From: Botryococcus braunii | Taxonomy: Eukaryota; Chlorophyta; Trebouxiophyceae | Length of the DNA stretch: 64,000 nt | Reading direction: 5' to 3' | Assembly: GCA_002005505.1 (NCBI GenBank) | Contig: MVGU01001448.1 | Coordinates: 1-64,000, forward strand | Part shown: in pieces, positions 40,876 to 52,417 of the stretch | How the letters are laid out: each line of letters begins with the position of its first letter | How positions within the stretch are numbered: the stretch's first letter is position 1 | Made by a program: the position numbers and the translations under genes | The notes under the pieces: generated by a model | The model's database searches: none | Told to the model about the DNA's origin: nothing | Seen by the model: the letters and a program-made list of their open reading frames with translations, nothing else

Positions 40876-41409
40876 AGCCTACCTCCCCCTGCCTGTGAGA
40901 GCCCTCAAGAGCCTGAGCTTGAGAGGATGTGTAAGCGTGTGGATGTGGAGGTGAACCGGAAGCTCAGAAAATGTGAGAAATCTCCTGACTATGGATGCTT
41001 CCCGGGAGGTACCTGTGTCTGGGAGGAAGATGTGAGAGTGCAAGACAACAAGTTGAGCAGTGCGAAGTGCGAATCCAAGAGAGAGAGAAGCATGAGAGAA
41101 AGCTCTGATACCACTGAGAGAAAAGCTAGCTGTAGTGCGGCGAGTGTCAGTGGAAGAGTAGTGGGTTCTGAGGGTGCAACCAACGATTCTCCCAAGGGTA
41201 AGGGAGAGGAGGGGAAGCACACTGGTGTTAGATTTGGAAAAATCCATGTTCCCTCTAATTTAAGAGAAGCTCAGATGTCTCCTCAGTGGGAATACTGGAA
41301 GGCTGCGATGCAAGAAGAGCAGAATTCATTAGACACCCATGAGGTTATGGAATATGTTCCTAGACCTCATGGGCATAAGGTAATTCCAGTTCACTGGATT
41401 TTTCAGTGA
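40876..41409 (+). pseudogene. B linker end and pre-RT motif
   Basis: Same frame as before the TAG at 40873. Two copies of a Cys-containing motif (SLRGTCVWEKDV before the stop and FPGGTCVWEEDV after it) are notable. It ends in SNLREAQMSPQWEYWKAAM ... VIPVHWIFQ and a stop at 41407. One T is missing from the run at about 41399-41403: five T are present where the usual HWIFSVK reading needs six. Confidence 0.87.
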
Positions 41410-42824
41410 AAATGGATGCACATGGCAATGTGTTGAGATTCAAGGCAAGACTGGTTGCTCAGGGGTGTCGACAAATTCCTGGAGTAGATGTCATGGAGGT
41501 CTTTGCACCAACCAGCAGCTATGGAGCTAGGAGAACCTTGCTAGCAGTGGCTGCTAGGGAAGGTTACGAGATTCACCAGGTAGATGTTGAGACAGCCTTT
41601 CTCAATGGTGAGCTGGAGGAAGAAGTGTATGTAACACAACCTCCAGGATTTGAGAATGGTGATCGCAATACCGTGTGTCGACTCAAAAAGGCACTTTATG
41701 GCCTAAAGCAGGCCCCACGTGCCTGGCACAAGACCCTTAATGACAAACTTGAAGTCATGGGGTATGAGGTGTGCAAGAGTGATGCTGGAGTTTATGTGAG
41801 ATGCTCTAAAGATGGGGGTAAATCCTACGTGCTAATTTATGTAGATTATCTCTTGATTGTATCCAAGAGCATGTCAGAGGTGGAGAGAGTGAAAGAGCTT
41901 CTCAAGAAAGAATTCGCCATCCATGATCTGGGGGAGGTGAAGGATTTCTTAGGTTGTCAAGTCATGAGAGATAGAGAGAAGGGGTTAATCTCCCTGAGTT
42001 GCATTCCTAAGATAGATGCACTTGTGGAGAAGTTTGGTCTTGATCTTGAGTCAGTTGGGCCCGATACCCCAATGACAAAAGATTTTGTAATGTCTCAGAT
42101 GCCTGCACCAAAGGATGGGAGTGATAGTATTGGTGCTGGGAGTGTTCTGCCTCCTGGTCATCGATACTGTGAGTTAGTAGGGTCACTGCTCTACATAGCT
42201 AATACCACTCGTCCAGATATATCCCAGGCTGTAGGAGTTCTATCGAGGTACAGGATGTCACCCACAACAGCACACTGGAATGAGGCCATCCGTGTGTTGA
42301 AATATCTTAAGGGAACCCGAGACCTGGTTCTGATCCTTGGTGGAAAAGAAACAGAGTTGGAGGGATATGTTGATGCTGATTACGGTGGAGATCAAGATCA
42401 CCGTTTCTCCACCACCGGCTTCGTCCTTACTGTGTTTGGAGGAGCAGTTGTGTGGGGAAGTAAAAAGCAATCTGCTGTGGCTACTTCCACAGTAGAAGCA
42501 GAATTCATGGCAGCAAGTGCTGTTGTGAAGGAAGCTAATTGGCTGAGGGGATTCCTAGAGGAAATTGGCGTGTTACCCTGGATAGTGAAGATACATTGTG
42601 ATAACCAAGGGTGCATCAACCACCTCAGGAATCCAGTGTATTCTAAACATACCAAGCACATTGCAATCAGCTGTCACTTTGCACGTGAAGCTATTGCAAA
42701 GGGGCAGGTTGACTTCAAATACATTCAGTCTGCCAGGAATGTGGCTGACATCTTCACTAAACCACTAGTAAGATTAGTGTTTCAGGGTCATAGAAACTCA
42801 CTGGGTCTTGCCAAGTTCTGGTGA
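41406..42824 (+). pseudogene. B reverse transcriptase and RNase H, catalytic Asp lost
   Basis: The frame reads KMDAHGNVLRFKARLVAQ, VDVETAFLNGELEEEVYV, LYGLKQAPRAWH. At 41838-41849 it reads YVDY, where copia RT has YVDD; GAT to TAT is a single change and removes an essential metal-binding Asp. RNase H is complete (GYVDADYGGDQDH, VATSTVEAEFMAAS, VADIFTKPLVRL). The block follows the one-base frameshift and cannot be part of a working polyprotein. Confidence 0.92.
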
Positions 42825-42842
42825 GGAAAAGGCAAGGGGAAG
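42825..42842 (+). promoter_or_regulatory. B polypurine tract
   Basis: GAGGAAAAGGCAAGGGGAAG directly precedes the 3' LTR start TGTTGTATTG. A, C and H have similar GGGGAAG tracts. Confidence 0.85.
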
Positions 42843-43534
42843 TGTTGTATTGAATGAGTTATTTATGCCTTTCCCTCAGTGGAGTAATAGTGGCTTTTCC
42901 GTCAGTGACAATAATAAATGACTAATATGGGCGAAACTGCAAAGACTTCGCAGTTAGGAATGATTTGACTGTAGATAGAGATAACGCAAGTTACAGACAC
43001 GTTTAGTACAGGAAGGTAGTGGTGCTAGCACGGAGAGGCAAGGCACTTGTTTGGGACTACACAAGCACTCCGGGTGTTTCCTTAAAGTTGCCCAATCAGT
43101 CCTTGATTGTTCATGTTCTAGACTCTACTCTTCGTCACACAGTAGAGCGAACTTTGACTCACACCCTCCGTGTCGCCACTGCACAGGTAACGTGATTGTG
43201 AATAGAATGGGAGATTTGAGGCTTTGTTGACCTTTGTATTTCATGTTATGTGTATGTGCTTGGCTATCTTATCATCGGACAATGAGATTGATCCTTTCTG
43301 AGTACGTACCAGTTAGGGTAGTTTGAATTCCGTTGTTAAGAGAGAGCAAGTGAGCAATTGTAATAGACTTGTTTGGGACTACACAAGCACTCCGGGTGTT
43401 TCCTTAAAGTTGCCCAATCAGTCCTTGATTGTTCATGTTCTAGACTCTACTCTTCGTCACACAGTAGAGCGAACTTTGACTCACACCCTCCGTGCCGCCA
43501 CTGCACAGGAATACGCCAAGCCCATAACCTAACA
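42843..43534 (+). repeat. B 3' LTR, 692 bp
   Basis: Same length as 28843-29534 and nearly identical. The 142-bp block occurs at 43045-43186 and 43367-43508. Followed by the ACTTC duplication. Confidence 0.95.
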
Positions 43535-43539
43535 ACTTC

Positions 43540-43933
43540 ACTTGCTCTCACAGCGTTCAGCGTGACACAGCTGGTTTAAGTATACCCTTCCGGCGTACAC
43601 CACAGCACTTTCAAGTATTCCACCCTTTCGAGGTCTAGCATGTACCCTTTATATGCAAGATATGCAAAATATTCTTCAGCAATTCAATTGCCTGACCACC
43701 CGGACCTCCTGACGGTCTCACGACAACGACGACGGGTGATAATCTCAGGTCACTTCACGGAAAAAAAAAACTTCCCAAGATATTGAAGACTCTGTCGGTA
43801 GGCCTTCTGAGTGAATATCCAGTTGTTCCTTTTTTACTTCTTCTTGCCGTCAGGCGAGTCCGTGAAAAACCCAGTACAGATGCATCCGATGATGCCATGC
43901 ACTCCTGTCTGCCCTTGGCTCAGCTGGAAGGGC
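43540..43933 (-). other. A untranslated leader, separated from gag by B
   Basis: Sequence between A's primer site and the B insertion. It is AT-mixed with no long open frame, so A, unlike B and C, shows no ORF0 here. It continues at 28836-28842, directly before the gag ATG. Confidence 0.75.
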
Positions 43934-43947
43934 GTGGGCCCATAACC
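43934..43947 (-). promoter_or_regulatory. A primer-binding site, initiator tRNA-Met anticodon arm
   Basis: On the minus strand GGTTATGGGCCCAC directly follows the LTR end TTTTACA. With the LTR end it forms an 11-bp inverted repeat, GCCCATAACCT and its complement, separated by 5 nt (43938-43964). Confidence 0.85.
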
Positions 43948-44615
43948 TGTAAAAGGTTATGGGCAGTGGCGTATCCTCTCAAGCTACAGTCCTTGACGAC
44001 TGTCTGCTCTTTAGACACATGCAACTGCATGAACAAGACTGGCATCCTTATGTGCCCAGTATCTTTCCAAACCAGTTCCGTTACATGTTGATCTGTCAAT
44101 GAGAATCTACACACGGATAAGCTCCTGACGGCTGAAAGCAAGTACCTTCCTATACTCAATCAAGACTCCGTCCCTTAGCTGTTTGGGAGACTTGATTGTC
44201 CACTAAGATGGTTCACTTACAAACAAGCAATCAAACATGAACACATTACCAATACACACCCTGCGTCACCGCACCTGTAAGCAAGCAGACAGGTCGTAAG
44301 TTCGTGCCTCTCAAGCTACAGTCCTTGACGACTGTCTGCTCTTTAGACACATGCAACTGCATGAACAAGACTGGCATCCTTATGTGCCCAGTATCTTTCC
44401 AAACCAGTTGCTCGACTATGCGGTGATCGCAGCTTTAATAGTCCCTTCACACTAACGCGTAATCTAAATCAGATTGTACCTTATGTTCGAAATAGACCTC
44501 ATCCGAACGTGTCTTGAGGTACCTTATGTGGATAGTGGACCCGTATCCTAATAATGTACATTTGAAGATCACCTAAAGCACAAGGCATTCTATAATGTAT
44601 GTTCACAACTCAACA
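43948..44615 (-). repeat. A 5' LTR, 668 bp
   Basis: Same length as 22940-23607, differing at about two sites that I could find (C/A in TGAGCATCT versus TGAGAATCT; G/A in AAATGGACC versus AAATAGACC). Followed by the AGTAT duplication at 44616-44620. Confidence 0.95.
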
Positions 44616-44620
44616 AGTAT

Positions 44621-45398
44621 CTTGAGGGAATGTTGGAGTTTGGAATTGGATGGCATATGTAAGCGAAGAGCAATTCAGCCCCGCGCATCTATACTCATGG
44701 GCCAAGGGTCCCCGATGAACAACGGTGATGCCGCAAAGGCGGTGCATTATGAATCACCTTCCCAACGCGCAGCAATGGACAACGATACCTACAAAGTACC
44801 TTGCGGCAAGGACGAAGTACAAGGAGCTGTTCAAGGATCAATGAGCAAGGACCAAGCGTGCCGCATGCAGCCGACACAATTGGAGTCGTTCTACTATCAT
44901 GGATATCTTAACAAGGAATATGCAATACCTCGGCGCATCCGAGCAATAATCTGGCTGGACCAATTGAATTTGGAGGGTTTGGAAGCCCAAAGATGGAGAA
45001 AGGATGTCACACCGGCTCTAGTCCCGAGAAACTTGCTTTTATCAGACATGTAAACCTTCAAGGTGGAAGCAATCTGATGCATTCGAACTCTAGTGGTGTA
45101 AAATGGGCATCCCTTGATGACCATAGGCAGTACACTTGATGCAGTACATGTTGTACCTTATTCAGTAAATTATATTAAGTTCAATACATTATGATATCAC
45201 GAAGATATTAGTAAGACCAACCCTTAGAGGAGGAAAGAATTCCTACATGCGTGAGTACAAGACAGAATTGAATACCCGTACTATTTGTACCTTATGTCAT
45301 AGGCATTGTACTTTATGCTCTTTAGTCCTCTCGACAAACACTCTCGAAAGTCGTTCCAGACTTTCTCTCCTTTAAATGGGGGGAAAGGATGCCACATA
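44621..45398 (+). pseudogene. D 3' internal remnant and polypurine tract
   Basis: Continuation of D after the A insertion. An open frame of about 150 codons (to 45053) has no recognised domain, and no integrase motifs are present in any frame. A purine tract ATGGGGGGAAAGGA at about 45377-45390 lies 8 bp before the 3' LTR. D therefore either lost its integrase or never had one. Confidence 0.55.
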
Positions 45399-45569
45399 TG
45401 TCGTGAACTGCAGTGTGACCGTGTACATTGGTGGCCGTCCGATTGATTTAAACTGACAATGTGTGTATCTGGCGTAGCCACAAAGGTGATTAGTAAACGA
45501 CCCTCAATCGGACTTGTACAGCTTTTATCATGGCTCTTATTTGACATTCCATAAAGTCGTGGAAAAATG
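45399..45569 (+). repeat. D 3' LTR, first piece
   Basis: Homologous to 14119-14289. Ends in the AAATG duplication of element G (45565-45569) and resumes at 51278. Confidence 0.9.
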
Positions 45570-46697
45570 TGAAAGAACAAATTCGAATCGGCGATAACAT
45601 GAAAAAGAAGTTCGATGAAGCCATAACATTAGACCACAATTACTTCAGAATGAAAACATTAAATTAGGTTGGGAACACCATCCAACCCTTTGTCGAAACG
45701 TGAGACAAAGCTTCAAGCACGCTCCTGATGGACGACTCCACTTGGACGACTCCAGAGCAGGAGATAACTCCAGACACTTGTTAGGAACACCATCTAACAA
45801 GGCCACCTGTGCCATAACCATGTATGTCACAGAAAACGTAAGGACGTGTAGTACGAGTCCTGTCGCACCATGCGCACAAGGGACAAGGAGTCGAGGCTAT
45901 CCACCATCAAGACTTTACACAAAGTATCGTAGCTTAACAAAGCAACCTAACTAAGGGCAGTCTTACCTGTGCCATCACCATGTATGTCACAGAAAACGTA
46001 AGGACGTGTAGTACGAGTCCTGTCGCACCATGCGCACAAGGGACAAGGAGTCGAGGCTATCCACCATCAAGACTGATGATAGAATGCCAAGCCGTCCCAT
46101 ATGACGCAAGGCCAAAGGAAACTAAACGGTAGGTGGACGAGGCTAGAATTCCTAAGTTCTAGGCCTCCGAGCCTACCAGCTACACTGACTCCGACGGGAC
46201 CGTACGACAATAATCCGGGTCCCTACGGAACTGCCACTCACGCGCTTCAAGGAGGTCAAATCCTCAGCACGTTTCCTAACTTCCAAGGAACTCCTATGAC
46301 CTTTAAGAGTACCCTAGTGTTTCCTGGGTACAAAGGTCAGACCTAGCAATTACTCAAGAAGAGAGCTAATTGCCCTTCATGAGTACATCACTTGAACCTC
46401 CAAGGCACACAAGAGGATGATAGTAAACTCGAGGTCATGACTTCTCGAATCGACTAATCCTCAAAGACAGGCAACCACATTAGTAGACATCACCTTTGAG
46501 ATTGCCGCATGGCAAGCTCCAAGCATAACACAAGGGGCTAGTCACATGCCAAGTGTACCTTCGAAACTACACCACGAGTTCCACATGTCTACAAACGACT
46601 GGAAAGTGACTATTTAATGTCCATCAGCCACTTCACACACGAAGGCACACGCTACGGGGAACCTCAAACCCTAGGGTTCCCATATTATTTCACAACA
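45570..46697 (-). repeat. G 3' LTR
   Basis: On the minus strand it begins TGTTGTGAAATAATATG and ends GTTCTTTCA. It contains a 106-bp block twice (45807-45912 and 45967-46072), separated by 54 bp that on the minus strand begin GTAAGACTG and end TGTAAAG. Confidence 0.93.
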
Positions 46698-49600
46698 CCT
46701 CCCCTTGCATGAAGTGGGGGAAGTGAGTGTCCATCACATGAAGAGAGTTATATGCCCCCAAAGTATGTAAGCATAAAACATCACTCCATCAGCGAGAGCA
46801 ACAATTATCCGTACAAGCGTAAAATCAACTGCCTGATTACCTCCCCTGGAGATCAGGAAGGAGCAACCAATGCAAAGCATGCATAAACAAACGCCAAATC
46901 ACGAAGGAACGCTCAAGCACAATATGAATGTAGCAAGAGAACCATAACATGTTAAGAGACCACTCTCATGGTAAATCTCCTAACCGATAAGCTATTCCCC
47001 GCGTAAGCGCGACCATGAAAGCGTAAACTTGATACACAGTTTGTCCCAGTGTAAACCAAAAACTGAAGTAGCTTGATAGGAACCTTCAGAATACCAAACG
47101 CCTTTAGAAGCTTCTCATACGAGAAGAAAATGCATTTGACAAGAGGCAGCACCTCCTCAAGTCAAGCAAAACTTTAGACCAACGAAGTGGGAAGTAGACA
47201 ATCACCTCAACTTAGATGATCCTCCCCTCGAGCTATGCACCATAAAGTGACTTAACAAACTGAATACCAAACAAAAGCAGTGGAGTAAACAGCCACTTCA
47301 AGCAAAAGTGACCCTCCCATCGATGAATTTGCTCACGCTTAATGTTAACACAAGCATCACAAGCTCAATGCTTACAAGCATCAATACACGAAGCATATGC
47401 ATTGCCGCTACTGCAAGAAAACATATGACTGACCATTCCAATCTCACACCAATTCCTTGTGAGACCAAAGTACGTATCAAAGGGCAACCATCCAAGCTGA
47501 AGAATCGTTACTTTAGTCAGCTTATCCGAGTTTAAACAGCGGCTTCTTCTACCTCTTATTGTCACTTCTTGACTGAAGTCAAACGTCAAACGGAACTGAT
47601 TCCGAAGCTCTATTGGGTACGCCGCAAGCTATCTTGGAGTTGTTCCCAAGTTCCTGTTGGGTGCCTCACGCCTACTGCGCATCTTGGCCCACCCTCAAAC
47701 TTATCCGGGAACATACACTACCAGTGTACACTCCTCAACTATATTGGACTACCCGCAAACCATCATGGATCACGTGCTATCCCCATAGCCTCTGTATAGG
47801 GCAAAGCAAGTTCCTAGTTATCACGGCCGTTACAGCCCAACAGTCAACCAAATGAGGCACCATTGTCTCGGATAATCTTGGTCCCTTTAATGCACTCTCT
47901 CACAAGCAAGTTATCATGGCAATCACAGGCCATCATACTTGGTGATAGTCACATAGTCATGTATAAATTGGGCAATGAAGAACCGCTCGCTGTTGAAGGA
48001 CGAGCACAAACACCAATGAGGAGAGCTTCACTCCACCTTCGGACGGATGAAGCTCCATGATATGATTAGGGCAAACCAACGTACAAAGTTTGCCTTGAGA
48101 AACAAAGGCAAAGAAATTGTCCCTTGCATCACAATTTATCACGTGTAATCCATGCAAGCATAAGACAAAGTATTGGCAATAAACCAGTACTTCGAATGTT
48201 ACGAGCAACCATCCGAACCTTCGAAGCATTAACCGCTTCGAGATTCGAATTGTACCGCGATCAGACAAACACGAGTCCGAATCGAGAGGCTCTAACTACC
48301 GCGTGGAGATAGACCCAAACGTGTCTATCTACAGTGACCTTGGAAACTTGTCTGAACAGCTCTGTAGAGGAACCAGCCCTTCAGACACCATACCAAGCAC
48401 TCAAATATCCTTTCAAGATCATCGCAGCATACAAGAAAGGTCAAATGCAATTAGCAATGCCAGTAGAACAAGCAACCCACAGTAGACGCCTTTGCGCAAC
48501 GTGAATCTGAAGGTTGCAAGTAGCATAACTTGTAGCAGTTAGTACTAAAATCTGTGAAACTTAAGTTAGGTCCACAGAAACACATAAGAAGTACCCAAGA
48601 CAGGTTACAAGAAGCTACAACTCCTTAAAGCCGGCAAACTTCACATCTGCCCTTTAGTGCGCTGTACCCCAAGATATTCAGGGAACCTATCATCAGGATA
48701 ATCTTAGAAAACATGGGACTTCATCAAAAATCCCTCAGACTCAAGTACTTAACATGAGGAAAAACAAACCTTTGCATAACAAAGAGCATAGAACCCCAAC
48801 ATATCCAACTGCAGAGTTTGCCCATGTGCGCGCATCGATAACATAACCTGGCTATGCACCCGTCTTCCTCCAGATGCAGCCAAAAACAGTGTAGTCTCGC
48901 AGAGGTTTCCATATGCTTGTTATACATGCCCTAGTACAATAAAAACCAGTTGATTAAGGGTGAGAGACCCTTAATCCAAACATGTGTACACTGACAAGTC
49001 ATCTCCAAAGAAGTAAACTGCATCTGGTGCGCTGACCCTTTCCTTCAACATAAAAGTCATGAAATTGCTACACTTAACACAACATGTGCATGCTCTTTAG
49101 GAGCAAGTCACTAGTCATGACCACATTGTGAACAGAAGGGTCTGCATAACCAAACTCCCCAACTGCACACACTGCCATGGCCTTGGAAATGTAAAATGGT
49201 GTGAGGTATGAAGAGACACCTTTCTCATGCCTATCACATCCCCAACAACCCAAGGCCAAGTGCATCTTTATGATGTCCATGTCATGTACCATTGAAAAGT
49301 TACAAATCAATGGTAATTGCAAAAGTTTTTATAGGTGTAAGAGAGAGAGACAAAAGTGCAGATAACCACACCTATGCCCACTCGACTCATCGCATGCTCA
49401 CATAAGGAGTATTCTGCTCACTCAAGAAGCACATACTCAACATGGAGCAGCCTAAAGATGCCCCCAAGCAACAAGCCACATGCCCCACACACTAGGGGCA
49501 CTTGGGAAGGTAGGGAAAGATGCTACTGCACACATAATCAGGGGTCACATGTACTTATGCCCCATGAGGAAGTTGGGACCGTACTCCCTTTCACGCTTGA

Positions 49601-50129
49601 AGGTGAGATTATTTCTCCAGAGGTGTCGATGCATGTCCATTCTTGGCACGCAAGGAACCTCCTTTTGTCCTCCCCTAGTCCCGAACCAGCTCATACTGAA
49701 CTGATCCATGTGTGCAAAAGCACCTGAAACCCATCAGCATACCGAAGAGTTAGTATACCGATAATCACATATGTCAAATAGTAGGCTTGCAAGTAGACGC
49801 TTGGAACGCCCCTTTTGGAAGTTCAACGTTGAAGTGCCACTACACTTTCACAGATGTAGCACATGAATCATCTTTGCAATCTTGAATGCTCAAAATATCA
49901 CACAGAAATGATTGTACCTTAAAACATTCCGCCTTTCAAGTCCACATTGGCTTGAACGGATCGAAATCGCCACGAAGTTTCAACAACGACAACAACTGAT
50001 ACCATGAGATTCAGCACCATGAATTAATCAACTGCTAAAACAATTTATTCAAACCTTTCTGACGGATCACCATCGTCAGCAAGGGTAATGTTTACCACAG
50101 GCGTCAAACGTATTCGTTGACGATCGGCA
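46698..50129 (-). other. G internal non-coding region
   Basis: 3.4 kb without a recognised protein. The longest frames are about 80-120 codons, of random-looking composition, on both strands. No repeats beyond short ones were noted. Confidence 0.75.
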
Positions 50130-50142
50130 CTCGCCGATACCA
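50130..50142 (-). promoter_or_regulatory. G primer-binding site
   Basis: Minus-strand TGGTATCGGCGAG immediately after the 5' LTR end GTTCTTTTA, identical to the site of chromovirus E. Confidence 0.85.
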
Positions 50143-51272
50143 TAAAAGAACAAATTCGAATCGGCGATAACATGAAAAAGAAGTTCGATGAAGCCATAAC
50201 ATTAGACCACAGTTACTTCAGAATGAAAACATTAAATTAGGTTGGGAACACCATCCAACCCTTTGTCGAAACGTGAGACAAAGCTTCAAGCACGCTCCTG
50301 ATGGACGACTCCACTTGGACGACTCCAGAGCAGGAGATAACTCCAGACACTTGTTAGGAACACCATCTAACAAGGCCACCTGTGCCATAACCATGTATGT
50401 CACAGAAAACGTAAGGACGTGTAGTACGAGTCCTGTCGCACCATGCGCACAAGGGACAAGGAGTCGAGGCTATCCACCATCAAGACTTTACACAAAGTAT
50501 CGTAGCTTAACAAAGCAACCTAACTAAGGGCAGTCTTACCTGTGCCATCACCATGTATGTCACAGAAAACGTAAGGACGTGTAGTACGAGTCCTGTCGCA
50601 CCATGCGCACAAGGGACAAGGAGTCGAGGCTATCCACCATCAAGACTGATGATAGAATGCCAAGCCGTCCCATATGACGCAAGGCCAAAGGAAACTAAAC
50701 GGTAGGTGGACGAGGCTAGAATTCCTAAGTTCTAGGCCTCCGAGCCTACCAGCTACACTGACTCCGACGGGACCGTACGACAATAATCCGGGTCCCTACG
50801 GAACTGCCACTCACACGCGCTTCAAGGAGGTCAAATCCTCAGCACGTTTCCTAACTTCCAAGGAACTCCTATGACCTTTAAGAGTACCCTAGTGTTTCCT
50901 GGGTACAAAGGTCAGACCTAGCAATTACTCAAGAAGAGAGCTAATTGCCCTTCATGAGTACATCACTTGAACCTCCAAGGCACACAAGAGGATGATAGTA
51001 AACTCGAGGTCATGACTTCTCGAATCGACTAATCCTCAAAGACAGGCAACCACATTAGTAGACATCACCTTTGAGATTGCCGCATGGCAAGCTCCAAGCA
51101 TAACACAAGGGGCTAGTCACATGCCAAGTGTACCTTCCAAACTACACCACGAGTTCCACATGTCTACAAACGACTGGAAAGTGACTATTTATTGTCCATC
51201 AGCCACTTCACACACGAAGGCACACGCTACGGGGAACCTCAAACCCTAGGGTTCCCATATTATTTCACAACA
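50143..51272 (-). repeat. G 5' LTR
   Basis: Nearly identical to 45570-46697 (1130 versus 1128 bp), with the same duplicated 106-bp blocks. The terminal TG of the plus-strand reading is TA here. Confidence 0.93.
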
Positions 51273-51277
51273 AAATG

Positions 51278-52417
51278 GCGCTTGTCTTTACCCTTTTGTA
51301 CCTGGACTGGGGTATTTGTCCCTGATTTAGGTCCTAAGGGCAAAATTGTGTATTCCGGTGATTTCATTCGAAGCAACGGTTGGAATTGAATGTTCGCGGA
51401 GACTTTGGTACTCGGTAGGTGCCATGCAGTTCGGCACGAGGAACTTTGACTTTTAGCCGTCCGCTGATCGATGTGTTGGCAGTGTTTTAGCCGCCCTTGA
51501 TCATGTGAGGGCATGTGTTAATACGGCTTGGGAAGCTGTACGTATTACTAGAGGGGAGTGTACATTAGGGGCTCAGCCTCCGGCCCACAAGCAACAGTAT
51601 AATTCGGAAAGTTGCGTCCCGACTCCGTGTCTGTCCGCGGCCCCCGGCGATATAGGGATGTTGATTGTTTGACCTGTTATTTGGATTGTTTCTGAAACAC
51701 ATCACTTGCAGTAATATAATACTTTTTGTGACACCACTGACTTGCCGAGTTAGGCCATTGATCGTCCCGGTGATAACCGTTAATTCGTTTGGTAACGCCC
51801 AAATTCCTTCTGAATGTGAAATAATGTTGTCATAATTAACTTGTCAAAGTGAAAAGAAAACGTGAGAAGAACAATACCCACGTTGGTAAGACGTTAAACA
51901 CACCCCCTCCGCGGAAATACCATCCTTACCCCGAAAACAATCAGCCACCACCATAACAACCTTACCGAAGTCTCAAAACACCCATGAGCTAGGTGACCAC
52001 AAAGATTCCAGGAAGATCTGAACCACAATTTAGGGGCCAGCACCAGCCGCCCGACCACCGATCCCACACCCACGAAGAACTCCAGGAAAACACGTTGGGA
52101 AGAAAACACACAACCTAGAAAACAAAAGCCTTTTAAGAAAACCGTTAGTAAACTAATAACACTTAAACCACCAGACCCAGCACGAGTCCAGCCCCGCAGC
52201 TCGGAGCCGAACGAGCTTGAAAGCAATCGGAGCCAACCTCCGGTTATCGTCCGAAAGACCGGTCGCAAGACCGGGCCCGGGTACCAATGTTTCGAATTCA
52301 TCGGAACAAACAGGTATACGGTTTGGTAACGAATCCGAGGCCCGGATCCTGGATCCCATCGCGATCCATTCGAAACCATGGTACCCGTGCTACTAGTGGG
52401 GAGCAGTCCAGTAAGTC
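51278..52417 (+). repeat. D 3' LTR, second piece
   Basis: Homologous to 14290-15297. Relative to the 5' LTR it has about 140 bp of extra sequence (about 52250-52400) before the copia H insertion, or the 5' copy lost it. Ends with the AAGTC duplication of H (52413-52417). Confidence 0.88.

Larger units (their letters stand above)
28843..43534 (+). mobile_element. Ty1/copia element B, inserted in A, TSD ACTTC
   Basis: The 692-bp LTRs lie exactly 14,000 bp apart and are flanked by ACTTC at 28838-28842 and 43535-43539. Internal order: primer site, small ORF0, gag, remnant of integrase, RT, RNase H, purine tract. Protease and most of integrase are deleted, RT has YVDY in place of YVDD, and copia C is inserted in the integrase remnant. 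By eye the LTRs differ at about two positions. Confidence 0.95.
22940..44615 (-). mobile_element. Ty1/copia element A, inserted in D, TSD AGTAT
   Basis: The two 668-bp LTRs are flanked by AGTAT at 22935-22939 and 44616-44620. Minus-strand order: 5' LTR (43948-44615), primer site, leader, gag, protease, integrase, RT, RNase H, purine tract, 3' LTR. The copia B nest sits in the leader at 28843-43534. Without it A is about 7 kb. The polyprotein carries about five frameshifts and three stops, although the LTRs differ at only about two positions by eye. Confidence 0.95.
45570..51272 (-). mobile_element. Non-autonomous LTR element G, inserted in D 3' LTR, TSD AAATG
   Basis: LTRs of 1128 and 1130 bp flanked by AAATG (45565-45569 and 51273-51277). 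The primer site (minus-strand TGGTATCGGCGAG, 50130-50142) and purine tract (minus-strand GCAAGGGGAGG at 46698) set the orientation. The 3.4-kb interior has no open frame of meaningful length or domain, so it is a large retrotransposon derivative that depends on another element's proteins. The gypsy-type primer site points to a gypsy helper such as the E or F family. Confidence 0.92.

Noticed and set aside
45913..45966. 54-nt spacer in the G LTR as a functional intron on its own
   Set aside because: It begins GTAAGA and ends AAAG, but it is short for an intron. It fits better as a truncated intron at a leader-addition junction, so it was reported as part of that pattern, not as a proven intron.
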